A program made the position numbers and the translations under genes. A DNA stretch of 64,000 bases from Nonomuraea dietziae. Lineage in GTDB: Bacteria; Actinomycetota; Actinomycetes; Streptosporangiales; Streptosporangiaceae. This document shows positions 1-7,947 of the stretch, in pieces (position 1 is the stretch's first letter; every line of letters starts with the position of its first letter). The stretch lies in contig NZ_JACIBV010000001.1 of the NCBI RefSeq assembly GCF_014195505.1, positions 8,432,001 through 8,496,000 on the forward strand. Direction: 5' to 3'. A model generated the notes under the pieces. That model saw nothing but the letters and a program-made list of their open reading frames with translations, made no database searches and had not been told where the DNA came from.

Positions 1-1
1 G

Positions 2-412
2 GAGTTCGGCGGCGTGCGCGACTTCCTCCACGAGATCGTCACCCAGGCCCGCAAGGACGGCTACACCGAGACGATCATGGGACGCCGCCGCTACCTGCCC
101 GACCTGACCAGCGACAACCGGCAGCGACGCGAGATGGCCGAACGCATGGCGCTCAACGCCCCGATCCAGGGGTCGGCGGCCGACATCATCAAGGTCGCGA
201 TGCTCAACGTGCACCAGGCGCTGCGCGAGGAGGGGCTGCGGTCGCGCATGCTGCTGCAGGTGCACGACGAGCTGGTCTTCGAGGTCGCGCCGGGCGAGCT
301 GGAGATGCTGCGCCAGGTGGTGACCGACCAGATGAACTCCGCCTACAGCCTCCGCGTGCCGCTGGAGGTCTCCGTCGGCATCGGCCGCACCTGGGAGGAC
401 GCCGGCCACTGA
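2..412 (+). CDS. polA: DNA polymerase I, C-terminal fragment
   Basis: The 5' end is cut by the window edge; the reading frame is open from base 2. The last 136 residues belong to the polymerase (palm/fingers) domain of family A DNA polymerase, which fills gaps in replication and repair. Visible hallmarks are GRRRYLPDL, the NAPIQGSAADIIK helix and motif C, VHDELVFEV, which carries the catalytic aspartate that binds the metal ions. The C-terminus is complete and ends shortly after motif C as usual. Identification is firm; whether the upstream 5'-nuclease and 3'-5' exonuclease domains are intact cannot be seen. Confidence 0.96.
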   Translation, partial: EFGGVRDFLHEIVTQARKDGYTETIMGRRRYLPDLTSDNRQRREMAERMALNAPIQGSAADIIKVAMLNVHQALREEGLRSRMLLQVHDELVFEVAPGELEMLRQVVTDQMNSAYSLRVPLEVSVGIGRTWEDAGH

Positions 413-459
413 CCGCCCGCCGCAGACCCCCACCCTCATCCGGGAGTTTCTGTCTCTCG

Positions 460-553
460 TATGGCGCGTCCGGGCGTTCCCGTCTCTCGTACGGCGCGCG
501 TCCGGGCGTTCCCGTCTCTCGTACGGCGCGCGTTCTGGCCTCTCCTGTACGGC
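460..553. repeat. Short 30-bp-period TACGGC tandem array
   Basis: Four copies of a unit ending in a TACGGC (first copy TATGGC) core begin at 460, 490, 522 and 548, giving steps of 30, 32 and 26 bp. The spacer is CGTCCGGGCGTTCCCGTCTC-like. The same core and period recur in a longer array after rpsA (4373-4585), and here too the array runs straight into a dispersed element. No protein-coding character is visible. The function is unknown. Confidence 0.75.
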
Positions 554-604
554 ACAGCACGGGAGAGGCCACTGTGGGCGCGTGGTCGGCGTCCGTCCAT
601 CACG
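548..604. repeat. Dispersed intergenic element, copy A
   Basis: This copy begins with TACGGCA and ends with CGTCCGTCCATCACGC, with a GGCCAC...GTGGTC inverted repeat between. The same outer blocks recur at 26449-26504 and 41887-41944, and a longer variant occurs at 4574-4655 and 6794-6870. All five copies lie in gene-free DNA. No transposase is nearby, so a REP/MITE-like or RNA-hairpin element is an inference only. Confidence 0.6.
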
Positions 605-1442
605 CCACTCCAGCCCTACGGGGCGGGGCTCGGAGACGTCGGGGTCGCTTCCTGGGCAGCCGCGAGTCGCCGTGTCCGAACGGCGTGAGGCACCCCGCCG
701 CCAACCCCGCTGCCAGACGACCACCAATCGGACCGCCGACCGGGCCGCTCCGACTCGGTGGGGGGCGAGATGGGGTGCCCGCGTCTGTCGCGCCCTCGCG
801 CCCCGAAGGCCGACCGCCTGACAGACGACGACCCTCCGCCGCCTCCACCCCGCCTCATGGGGCGCTCGACCTTGGTAGGTCGTGGGGGATGCCGGTCTGT
901 GGGTCCTCGACTCTCCCGGGCGTCGGCTCATGGATCGCTTGACCTCGTTGGGGTCGTGGCGGTGGATGCTGGTTCATGGGTAGCTGGGCCTTGGTGGGTT
1001 CGTGGGGGGATGCGGTCTGTGGGTCCTCGACTCTCGCAGGTGTCAGCCGATGGACCGCTCGACCTCCATGGCGTAGCGAACGCATGCTGCCCCACGGATC
1101 CCGGACTCCTCGACCCGTCGGGTCTGCGATGTTCGCCCACGGGCCGCTTGACGTCGATGGGTTCGTGAGGGGGCGAACTTCGGCCGTGGACCTCGGATCC
1201 CTCGACCCGTTGGCCCTGCGATGTTCGCCCACGGGGTGCTCGACGCCCACGGGTCCGTGAGGGGGTGAACTCCGGCCATGGACTCCAGGACCCACGGGAT
1301 CGTGAAAGGAGGGGTTTGCGGGGGAGGGCGGGGGTAGCCGGGGATGAAATGCACATGCCGGGCCCGGTGATCGTGAGAGCCCTTGGGGTGATCTGGTCTA
1401 GGGTGGTCTGGTTGGTCTGGCCTCGATGAGCACGGGAGTTCT
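605..1442. repeat. Gene-free island with degenerate direct repeats
   Basis: No convincing gene is seen between the polA-proximal array and the polysaccharide deacetylase. Several frames are open only because GC is high, and they have no start signals or domain character. From about 865 there are degenerate direct repeats: a block reading GGTCTGTGGGTCCTCGACTC recurs exactly 120 bp apart (894 and 1014), TGCGATGTTCGCCCACGG recurs at 1124 and 1217, and several units share CTCGACnnnnnTGGGTnCGTGnGGGG. The last bases before 1443 hold the next gene's leader, with a GGGAG ribosome-binding site about 5 bases before its GTG. Confidence 0.65.
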
Positions 1443-2573
1443 GTGCGGAATTCAGCATCCCTGACGCGCGTCATCGGGATAGCCAACATCGTGATCGTCA
1501 CTGTCGCGGTCATCGCCCTGCTGGTGCTTCCCACCGCGGGCGAACCTGTCCCGGGGAAGGCAGCGGCGGTCGGCACCGTGCAGCCGTCCGCGCCGTCCTC
1601 CACACAGCCCGAGGCCGCGCCGGAGACCGCGCCGGATCTGCCCAGCGGCGAGCCGCCGCAGCCGGTCACGGCGACCCCCGAGTTCGCCAAGCAGGTCAAG
1701 GCCAACGAGCTCGGACTCATCCCGGTGATCATGTACCACCGGATCATGAAGAAGCGGCTGGCCTCGATCGACCGCACGCCCTCCCAGCTCCGGCAGGAGC
1801 TGGAAAAGCTGGCCAGGCAGGGGTACGTGCCGATCACCGCCAGGGAGTTCGCGACCGGCGACATCAGAGTGCCCGCTGGCAAGTTCCCCGTCGTGCTGAC
1901 CTTCGACGACGGGCACGCCAGCCACTTCGCGCTGGACGCCCAGGGCGCGCCGAAGAAGGACACCGCGGTCGCGATCATCTACGACGTGGCGAGGAAGTAT
2001 CCGGACTTCAGGCCCGTCGCGACCTTCTGGATCAACAGCTACCCCTTCGGTCTGCAGAGCCAGTCCGACCAGGCCAAGGCCGTGCAGTGGCTGAACGAGC
2101 ACGGGTTCGAGGTGGCCAACCACACCTGGGGCCATCCGAACCTGGGTGTCCTGCCCAAGAAGAAGGTCAGGGAGCAGATCGTCCGGCTCGAACGGCTGCT
2201 GAAGAAGCTCGGCGCGCCGCTCAGCGACACGCTGGCGCTGCCGTTCGGCTCGATGCCGCACCCGAAGAAGGTCGCCAGAACGGGATCATGGGGCGGCATG
2301 TCCTACGATTTCGCCGGCGTCTTCCTCGCGGGGGCCGAACCCTCGCTTTCGCCATACGCGAAAAAATTTGACCGAAACGCGATCCAGCGGATTCAGAGCA
2401 ACGGCAAGCGAGGCGAGTGCCGCAAGTGGTGCTCGCAGTATTGGCTGGAGTGGCTGAACAAACACCCTGGTGAGCGCTTTGTCTCCGACGGAGACCCCCA
2501 ACGGATCTCCATCCCGCGGAAATCTCGGGGTAATATCACTGCCAAGCGGATCGGGCAGGTCAACCCCTACTAG
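1443..2573 (+). CDS. Secreted polysaccharide deacetylase (NodB-fold, CE4)
   Basis: This 376-residue protein has an N-terminal hydrophobic segment (about residues 9-30) that looks like a signal peptide or signal anchor, then a Pro/Ala-rich linker, then a NodB-type deacetylase domain. Motif 1, LTFDDG (about residue 152-157), supplies the catalytic base and a metal-ligand Asp. Motif 2, NHTWGHP (about 224-230), supplies the His metal ligands. LPFGSMP corresponds to motif 3. The family removes N- or O-acetyl groups from cell-wall or exopolysaccharides outside the membrane. The start is GTG, with GGGAG a few bases upstream. It stands alone, flanked by a repeat island and the rpsA promoter. The substrate cannot be told from sequence. 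Confidence 0.88.
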   Translation: MRNSASLTRVIGIANIVIVTVAVIALLVLPTAGEPVPGKAAAVGTVQPSAPSSTQPEAAPETAPDLPSGEPPQPVTATPEFAKQVKANELGLIPVIMYHRIMKKRLASIDRTPSQLRQELEKLARQGYVPITAREFATGDIRVPAGKFPVVLTFDDGHASHFALDAQGAPKKDTAVAIIYDVARKYPDFRPVATFWINSYPFGLQSQSDQAKAVQWLNEHGFEVANHTWGHPNLGVLPKKKVREQIVRLERLLKKLGAPLSDTLALPFGSMPHPKKVARTGSWGGMSYDFAGVFLAGAEPSLSPYAKKFDRNAIQRIQSNGKRGECRKWCSQYWLEWLNKHPGERFVSDGDPQRISIPRKSRGNITAKRIGQVNPY

Positions 2574-2619
2574 GTGGCCTCGCACGCCTTTGCGTCTCTT
2601 GCCGTCCCGTGTCCTCGGA

Positions 2620-2648
2620 TTGACCCCGGTCGCCAGGTCTCATATGCT
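2620..2648 (+). promoter_or_regulatory. Candidate housekeeping promoter for rpsA
   Basis: TTGACC (2620-2625) and TATGCT (2643-2648) are separated by 17 bp, close to the consensus for the principal sigma factor. The expected transcription start near 2655 leaves an untranslated leader of about 140 bases before the rpsA ATG at 2798. A long leader fits S1 autoregulation known in other bacteria, but no specific structure was identified here. Confidence 0.55.
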
Positions 2649-2797
2649 GATCGCTGCGCTGTGGGCTCGCGCGCGCCTCAGACGGAGCGGGCTCGCGCTC
2701 GGTCTCGTCGATGACGTCATCCTCGGCTTGATGCGGAAGAGAGCCTGCTGCGCGTCCGCCACATCGACATCTGTCCGCGTTCGGAGCAATTCCACAC

Positions 2798-4282
2798 ATG
2801 ACGAGCAGCACCGAGGCCACCTCGAGCACCCCGCAGGTAGCGGTCAACGACATCGGTTCCGAAGAGGCCTTCCTCGCCGCGATCGACGAGACCATCAAGT
2901 ACTTCAACGACGGCGACATCGTCGAGGGCACCGTCGTCAAGGTCGATCGAGACGAGGTCTTGCTCGACATCGGTTACAAGACCGAGGGTGTCATTCCCTC
3001 GCGTGAGCTCTCGATCAAGCACGATGTCGACCCGGCTGATGTTGTCGAGGTCGGCGAGCACGTCGAGGCCCTGGTTCTCCAGAAGGAGGACAAGGAGGGT
3101 CGCCTGATCCTGTCCAAGAAGCGCGCCCAGTACGAGCGCGCCTGGGGCACGATCGAGAAGATCAAGGACGAGGACGGCATCGTCACCGGCACCGTCATCG
3201 AGGTCGTCAAGGGTGGTCTCATCCTCGACATCGGCCTCCGTGGCTTCCTGCCGGCGTCCCTGGTCGAGATGCGCCGTGTTCGCGACCTGCAGCCCTACGT
3301 CGGCCGCGAGCTCGAAGCCAAGATCATCGAGCTGGACAAGAACCGCAACAACGTGGTCCTGTCCCGCCGTGCCTGGCTCGAGCAGACGCAGTCCGAGGTC
3401 CGCCAGACCTTCCTCAACACCCTGCAGAAGGGCCAGGTCCGCAAGGGCGTCGTGTCCTCGATCGTCAACTTCGGTGCGTTCGTGGACCTCGGCGGCGTTG
3501 ACGGTCTGGTTCACGTCTCCGAGCTGTCCTGGAAGCACATCGACCACCCCTCCGAGGTTGTCGAGGTCGGCCAGGAGGTCACCGTCGAGGTTCTCGACGT
3601 CGACATGGAGCGCGAGCGCGTCTCCCTCTCGCTCAAGGCGACGCAGGAAGACCCGTGGCAGCAGTTCGCCCGTACCCACCAGATCGGCCAGGTCGTCCCC
3701 GGCCGCGTCACCAAGCTGGTGCCGTTCGGTGCGTTCGTCCGGGTCGAGGAGGGCATCGAGGGCCTGGTCCACATCTCCGAGCTGGCCGAGCGCCACGTGG
3801 AGATCCCGGAGCAGGTCGTCCAGGTCGGCGACGAGATCTTCGTGAAGATCATCGACATCGACCTCGACCGTCGCCGCATCAGCCTCTCGCTGAAGCAGGC
3901 CAACGAGGGCGTCGGCGCCGAGGTCGAGTTCGACCCGACGCTGTACGGCATGGCGGCCACCTACGACGACCAGGGCAACTACATCTACCCCGAGGGCTTC
4001 GACCCCGAGACGGGTGAGTGGCTCGAGGGCTTCGACAAGCAGCGTGAGGAGTGGGAGCGCCAGTACGCCGAGGCGCAGACCCGCTTCGAGGCTCACAAGA
4101 AGCAGATCGAGGAGGCCCGCAAGGCCGAGGCCGAGGCGGGCGAGGTCCCCTCGACCTACACCGGCGAGACCCCGGCCCCGTCCAGCAGCAGCAGCACCTC
4201 CTCGGCTCCGGCCGCCGGTGCGCTCGCTTCGGACGAGGCTCTCGCGGCCCTTCGCGAGAAGCTCGCGGGCGGCCAGAGCTGA
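2798..4282 (+). CDS. rpsA: 30S ribosomal protein S1
   Basis: This 494-residue protein helps mRNA bind and unfold on the 30S subunit. Four consecutive S1 (OB-fold) RNA-binding repeats are visible, at about residues 38-105, 123-190, 208-278 and 294-365. The best matches are the third and fourth, with GQVRKGVVSSIVNFGAFVDL and GQVVPGRVTKLVPFGAFVRV. Four repeats is the usual actinobacterial form, against six in E. coli. The tail from about 370 is acidic and coiled-coil-like, then Ser/Pro/Ala-rich. It is transcribed alone, with a strong promoter upstream and a perfect terminator hairpin just downstream. Confidence 0.97.
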   Translation: MTSSTEATSSTPQVAVNDIGSEEAFLAAIDETIKYFNDGDIVEGTVVKVDRDEVLLDIGYKTEGVIPSRELSIKHDVDPADVVEVGEHVEALVLQKEDKEGRLILSKKRAQYERAWGTIEKIKDEDGIVTGTVIEVVKGGLILDIGLRGFLPASLVEMRRVRDLQPYVGRELEAKIIELDKNRNNVVLSRRAWLEQTQSEVRQTFLNTLQKGQVRKGVVSSIVNFGAFVDLGGVDGLVHVSELSWKHIDHPSEVVEVGQEVTVEVLDVDMERERVSLSLKATQEDPWQQFARTHQIGQVVPGRVTKLVPFGAFVRVEEGIEGLVHISELAERHVEIPEQVVQVGDEIFVKIIDIDLDRRRISLSLKQANEGVGAEVEFDPTLYGMAATYDDQGNYIYPEGFDPETGEWLEGFDKQREEWERQYAEAQTRFEAHKKQIEEARKAEAEAGEVPSTYTGETPAPSSSSSTSSAPAAGALASDEALAALREKLAGGQS

Positions 4283-4302
4283 CCGCGTGAGCTGAGCTAG
4301 AC

Positions 4303-4350
4303 GAAAAGGTCGAGCCCCGCACGGACCTCCGTGCGGGGCTCGACCTTTTC
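4303..4350 (+). terminator. Perfect 23-bp hairpin terminator after rpsA
   Basis: Bases 4303-4325 and 4328-4350 are exact reverse complements, making a 23-bp stem that starts 20 bases after the rpsA stop codon. The stem begins GAAAAGGTCG and ends CGACCTTTTC, so the 3' arm supplies a short T-run, as in an intrinsic terminator. The arms are symmetric, so it could act in both directions. Confidence 0.9.
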
Positions 4351-4372
4351 GCCGTCCCACAACTTGGCGTCA

Positions 4373-4585
4373 TACGGCACGCCTGTTCCCGTTCGGGTGT
4401 TGTACGGCGGGCCGGTGCCGTTCGGGCGTCGTACGGCGAGCCGGTTCGGCTGTCGTACGGCAGGCCCGTTCCCGTTCTGGCGTCGTACGGCGGGCCGGTT
4501 CACGTTCGGGGGTTGTACGGCAGACCCTTTCCCGCTCGGGTGTTGTACGGCGATCCCGTAGCTACTCGGGTGTTGTACGGCATGC
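4373..4585. repeat. 30-bp-period TACGGC tandem array, 8 copies
   Basis: TACGGC occurs at 4373, 4403, 4432, 4456, 4486, 4516, 4546 and 4576, so six of the seven steps are 29-30 bp. Units approximate TACGGCGGGCCGGTTCCCGT followed by TCGGGTGTTG. Because 30 is a multiple of three, all frames stay open and give repetitive peptides on both strands; these are not genes. It has the same core and period as the array at 460-553. Confidence 0.85.
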
Positions 4586-4655
4586 CCCCTCACGCGCCAC
4601 CCTGGGCGCGGGGCGGGCGTCTGTCCAGGGATACGCATCACCGAGCGCTCATGGC
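4574..4655. repeat. Dispersed intergenic element, copy D (long form)
   Basis: The copy runs from TGTACGGCATGCCCC through CCACCCTGGGCGCGGGG to CTGTCCAGGGATACGCATCA and CCGAGCGCTC. The reverse complement of 6794-6870 matches it block for block, with compensating differences in the internal stem. It also forms the first, divergent unit of the 180-bp array that follows. It is non-coding and of unknown function. Confidence 0.65.
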
Positions 4656-5345
4656 CCGCACCCCAACGAACGGCCCGCCCTCGAGAGCACCTCGGCACCT
4701 CGGCACCCGGCACCTCGGTCGTGAGTGTGATGGAGGCGCGAGGTGTGTGCGGGGCAGTCGGCTTGGTGGGTGTGGTGAGTGGAGGGATACGCATCACCGA
4801 GCGCTCTCGGCCGGTATCTCAAAGGACGGCCCGCCCTCGATGGCCTCGGCACCTCGGCAAGCCCGGCAGCTTGGCACCTCGGCAGGCTCGGAAGCTCCGT
4901 GGGAGTGCGATGGAGGCGTGAGGTGTGAGCGGGTCAGTCGGCTTGGTGGGTGTGGTGAGTTCAGGGATACGCATCACCGAGCGCTCTCGGCCGGTATCTC
5001 AAAGGACGGCCCGCCCTCGATGGCCTCGGCACCTCGGCAAGCCCGGCACCTCGGCACCTCGGCAGGCTCGGAAGCTCCGTGGGAGTGCGATGGAGGCGCG
5101 AGGTGTGTGCGGGGCAGTCGACTTGGTGGATGTGGTGAGTGGAGGGATACGCATCACCGAACGCTCTCGGCCGGTATCTCAACGGACGGCCCGCTCGGCA
5201 CCTCGGCAGGCTTGGCGACTCGGCACCTCGGCAGCTTGGCAGGCTCGGCGCCTCGGTCGCGAGTGTGGCGGAGGCGGGAGGTGTGGGCGGGGCAGTCGGC
5301 TCGGTGGGTGCGTGAGTGCCAGGGAAGCGTGGTGTGCGGCGGGGT
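4628..5345. repeat. 180-bp tandem repeat array, about four units
   Basis: The marker GGGATACGCATCACCGA recurs at 4628, 4784, 4964 and 5144. The last two steps are exactly 180 bp, and units 2 and 3 are nearly identical over most of their length. A further degenerate unit continues to about 5345. Each unit contains short CCTCGGCA mini-repeats, a CAGTCGGCTTGGTGGGTGTG block and a GATGGAGGCG block. The period is 60 codons, so long open frames appear on both strands, but none has a credible start or domain. From 5345 to 5405 nothing else is recognisable. Confidence 0.85.
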
Positions 5346-5405
5346 CGGAGGTCGGCTCGTGGGCCACGGTGGTGAGGGCGGGGGAAGTGCGAGGTGTGGG
5401 GCGGG

Positions 5406-6590
5406 TCAGGTTCGGCGGGTGGCGAGGTGGCGGCCCAGGCGTTGCATGGGGATCTCGACGAAGCGGTAGGTCAGCCAGCTGGCCGCCAGCACCAGCCCCA
5501 CGAACAGCGTGCCCATCAGCGCCTGGATCGCCAGCGGCGACCTGCGCAGGTCGCCGGTCAGGCTCACGAAGTAGCGCAGCAGCGGGTGATGCAGCAGGTA
5601 GAGCGAGTAGCTGATCATGCCGAGCCACGCCAGGAACCGGAAGGTCTCACGGCTTCGCAGCGCCATCGCCAGGGCGAACGTCGCGCCGGCCAGGACGAGA
5701 GTGGTGATCCACACGCCCGGACGCACCCACCACCAGCCCGCGTGGATCGCCCACGCGGGGGCCAGCGCGACCAACACGGCGGTGACGGCCACCGGCCACA
5801 GCGGGCCCTCGCGGCGCTCCCACCGCTGGATCGCCGTTCCCGCGAACATCACCGCGAGGATCGCCAGCCCGAACCACGGCACCCTGCTGCTCAGCACCAG
5901 CAGGGCGAGCGCGCCGGCGCCCATGACGTAGGCGGCGACCGTACGGAACCTGCCGGAGATCAGGCAGGCGAGGCCCGCGAAGAAGATCGCGAAGGCCAGC
6001 CAGGACGGCCACGGGCCGGGCGCGATCGGGGCGGCGGCCATCAGCAGGCCGCTGACCACGGCGGCGGCGCCGAATCCGATCGCGATGGGGCCGCTGCGGC
6101 GGTGCACGCCGATGACGAACAGGGTGGTGACGAGGAGGTAGAAGACCATCTCGTAGGCCAGGGTCCACATGGTGTCGACGGCGGCGCCGGTGCCGAGGAC
6201 GTCCTGGAGCATCGTGGCGTGCGCGGCGATCGAGGAGGAGTCGCGCGGGACCTCCCTGCGGATCGGCATCCACCACGAGGTGGCCATGACCAGGGCGATC
6301 ACAGTGAGGTAGAGCGGGTAGAGGCGGAAGACCCTGCCGATCCAGAAGCCGCCGACGTCGCCGCGACGCTCCAGTGAGGTGGGGATGATGTAGCCGCTGA
6401 CCAGGAAGAACACCAGGACGCCGTACATGCCGAGGTTGAACCAGTACGGACGCAGGGACGGGATCACCCAGGGCAGCATGTGCTCGGCCACCACGGCGAC
6501 GGCTCCGATGCCGCGCAACGCGTCGAGCCACGCCAGGCGCGACAAAGCGGAGGATTCGCTCTGTCGTGCGGATGTGCGGGCAATCGACAT
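5406..6590 (-). CDS. Acyltransferase 3 family membrane protein
   Basis: This 394-residue, multi-pass membrane protein (about ten hydrophobic helices) is of the acyltransferase-3/OafA type, which transfers acetyl or other acyl groups onto surface or secreted glycans and metabolites. The family opening LDALRGIGAVAVVAEHM (about residues 20-36) carries the conserved His. FFLVSGYIIP, GFWIGRVFRLYPLYL and the WTLAYEMVFYL segment (about 125-140) also match. The ATG at 6590 has an AGGTTGG-like ribosome-binding site just upstream. Both flanks are repeat-rich, so no operon partner indicates the substrate. Confidence 0.9.
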   Translation of the reverse strand: MSIARTSARQSESSALSRLAWLDALRGIGAVAVVAEHMLPWVIPSLRPYWFNLGMYGVLVFFLVSGYIIPTSLERRGDVGGFWIGRVFRLYPLYLTVIALVMATSWWMPIRREVPRDSSSIAAHATMLQDVLGTGAAVDTMWTLAYEMVFYLLVTTLFVIGVHRRSGPIAIGFGAAAVVSGLLMAAAPIAPGPWPSWLAFAIFFAGLACLISGRFRTVAAYVMGAGALALLVLSSRVPWFGLAILAVMFAGTAIQRWERREGPLWPVAVTAVLVALAPAWAIHAGWWWVRPGVWITTLVLAGATFALAMALRSRETFRFLAWLGMISYSLYLLHHPLLRYFVSLTGDLRRSPLAIQALMGTLFVGLVLAASWLTYRFVEIPMQRLGRHLATRRT

Positions 6591-6903
6591 CTAGCCAACC
6601 TATCGAACCCTGATCGCCTACTTCCCCCAAGCCCGGACGTTCTCTCTCGAACGCCACCACAACAACACCCGCGCCGCCCACCCGCGCAGCCCACCCGCGC
6701 AGCCAACCCACGGCTTCGCCTCGAACGCCTTCCGACTTCTGGGCACTCCGCCAACTCCTCGATCCGATACGCCCCCAAGTTGGCCGTGGGGCGGGCGCTC
6801 GGTGATACGCCTCCCTGGACAGGCGCCGGCCCCATGCCCAGGGAGGCGCTTGGGCTTGCCGTACCACAGGGATATCGGAGAGGCGCCCGGCTAGGGTGGG
6901 GGG
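6591..6903. other. Intergenic region between divergent acyltransferase and GNAT genes
   Basis: This is about 310 bases of non-coding DNA. The first 200 bases show no recognisable gene or structure. The right half holds the inverted copy of the dispersed element (6794-6870). The GNAT leader ends in a G-rich ribosome-binding stretch directly before its ATG. Confidence 0.5.
6794..6870. repeat. Dispersed intergenic element, copy E (inverted long form)
   Basis: Read on the minus strand it gives GGTACGGCAAGCCC, then CCTCCCTGGGCATGGGG, then CTGTCCAGGGAGGCGTATCA and CCGAGCG, matching 4574-4655. It contains a perfect 11-bp stem (6808-6818 with 6838-6848, loop 19). The function is unknown. Confidence 0.65.
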
Positions 6904-7350
6904 ATGATCGCGCGGGCGGTGGGCACGGACGCCGGAGAGATTCTGACCGTACAGAGGGCGGCCTACGTCAGCGAGGCCCAGCTGTACGGTGACCCGTTCA
7001 TCCCCCCGCTGGTGGAGTCCGTGGAGCAGGTGCGCAGGGCGATCGAGAACGGCGTGGTCCTCAAGGCCCGCCAGGGCGAGCGGATCGTGGGCGCGGTCAG
7101 GGGGCAGCTGGCGGGCACCACCTGCCTGGTCGGGCGGCTCGTGGTGGCGCCCGACGCCCAGGGGCGCGGCATCGGCAGGGCGCTGCTGGAGGCCCTCCAC
7201 GAGCAGGTGCCGCAGGCCCAGGCGTTCGACCTGTTCACCGGGCACCTGTCGGAGGGGAATCTGCGGCTGTATCGGCGACTTGGCTACAAAGAGACCCACA
7301 GGGAACGGATGGATGACCATATGACCCTGGTGCACCTTCGGCGCGGCTAG
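6904..7350 (+). CDS. GNAT-family N-acetyltransferase
   Basis: This 148-residue single-domain protein uses acetyl-CoA to acetylate an amine. The acetyl-CoA-binding motif A is clear, GRLVVAPDAQGRGIGRALLE (about residues 76-95), with the Q-x-x-G-x-G/A pyrophosphate loop. The C-terminal strand-helix LFTGHLSEGNLRLYRRLGYK is typical. The start ATG follows a G-rich ribosome-binding stretch. It sits nine bases upstream of coaE in the same direction, so the two are probably co-transcribed. The substrate is unknown. Confidence 0.9.
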   Translation: MIARAVGTDAGEILTVQRAAYVSEAQLYGDPFIPPLVESVEQVRRAIENGVVLKARQGERIVGAVRGQLAGTTCLVGRLVVAPDAQGRGIGRALLEALHEQVPQAQAFDLFTGHLSEGNLRLYRRLGYKETHRERMDDHMTLVHLRRG

Positions 7351-7359
7351 GCTGCGCTC

Positions 7360-7947
7360 ATGCTGAGAGTGGGTCTGACCGGAGGCATCGGGTCGGGGAA
7401 GAGCGAGGTCTCCAGGAGGCTCGCTGAGCGGGGCGCCGTGGTGATCGACGCCGACAAGATCGCCCGTGAGGTGGTCGAGGCGGGCTCCGAGGGGCTGGCC
7501 AGGGTGGTGGCCGCCTTCGGCGAGGAGATCCTGCGCGAGGACGGCTCGCTGAACAGGGAGAAGCTCGGCGCGATCGTGTTCGCCGACTCCGACAGGCTGG
7601 CCGCCCTCAACGGCATCGTCCATCCCCTGGTGGGTGAGCGGGTGGAGGAGCTGCAGCGGCAGGCGCCCGACGACGCCGTGGTGGTCTACGACGTCCCGCT
7701 GCTGGTGGAGAACAAGCTGGCCCCCATGTACGAGGTCGTGATCGTGGTCGACGCCTCTGACGAGGTGCGCCTCGACCGGCTGACGAGGGTCAGGGGCATG
7801 TCCGAGCAGGACGCCAGGGCCCGTATCGCCGCCCAGGCCTCGAGGGAGGAGCGGCTGGGCGTCGCCGATGTCGTGATCCCGAACGAGGGCACGCTGGAGG
7901 AGCTCGACGCCAGGGTCGCGCAGGTGTGGAAGCGCCTCAGAGGTTGA
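7360..7947 (+). CDS. coaE: Dephospho-CoA kinase
   Basis: This 195-residue enzyme phosphorylates the 3'-hydroxyl of dephospho-CoA, the last step of coenzyme A synthesis in the cytoplasm. The P-loop GGIGSGKS (residues 8-15), the D-A-D-K-I-A-R substrate segment and the VVYDVPLLVEN motif (about 108-118) are all present. The length fits the stand-alone enzyme; the longer GrpB-fused form seen in some actinobacteria is absent. Its 3' end overlaps the convergent gene at 7937 by 11 bases. Confidence 0.96.
   Translation: MLRVGLTGGIGSGKSEVSRRLAERGAVVIDADKIAREVVEAGSEGLARVVAAFGEEILREDGSLNREKLGAIVFADSDRLAALNGIVHPLVGERVEELQRQAPDDAVVVYDVPLLVENKLAPMYEVVIVVDASDEVRLDRLTRVRGMSEQDARARIAAQASREERLGVADVVIPNEGTLEELDARVAQVWKRLRG

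Noticed and set aside
574..1978. Open frames in the polA-downstream island, including one antisense frame reaching into the deacetylase gene
   Set aside because: Arg/Pro/Gly-rich shadow translations without start signals; the DNA is made of degenerate repeats.
2717..4360. 547-codon frame antisense to rpsA
   Set aside because: Mirror of the S1 repeats; rpsA has full domain support, promoter and terminator on the plus strand.
4373..4585. CRISPR array
   Set aside because: The period is 30 bp in total with no unique spacers of constant length, and no cas genes are nearby.
4297..5614. Several open frames of 70-320 codons in the post-rpsA island
   Set aside because: The 30-bp and 180-bp repeat periods are multiples of three, so frames stay open on both strands; peptides are repetitive and there are no credible starts or domains.
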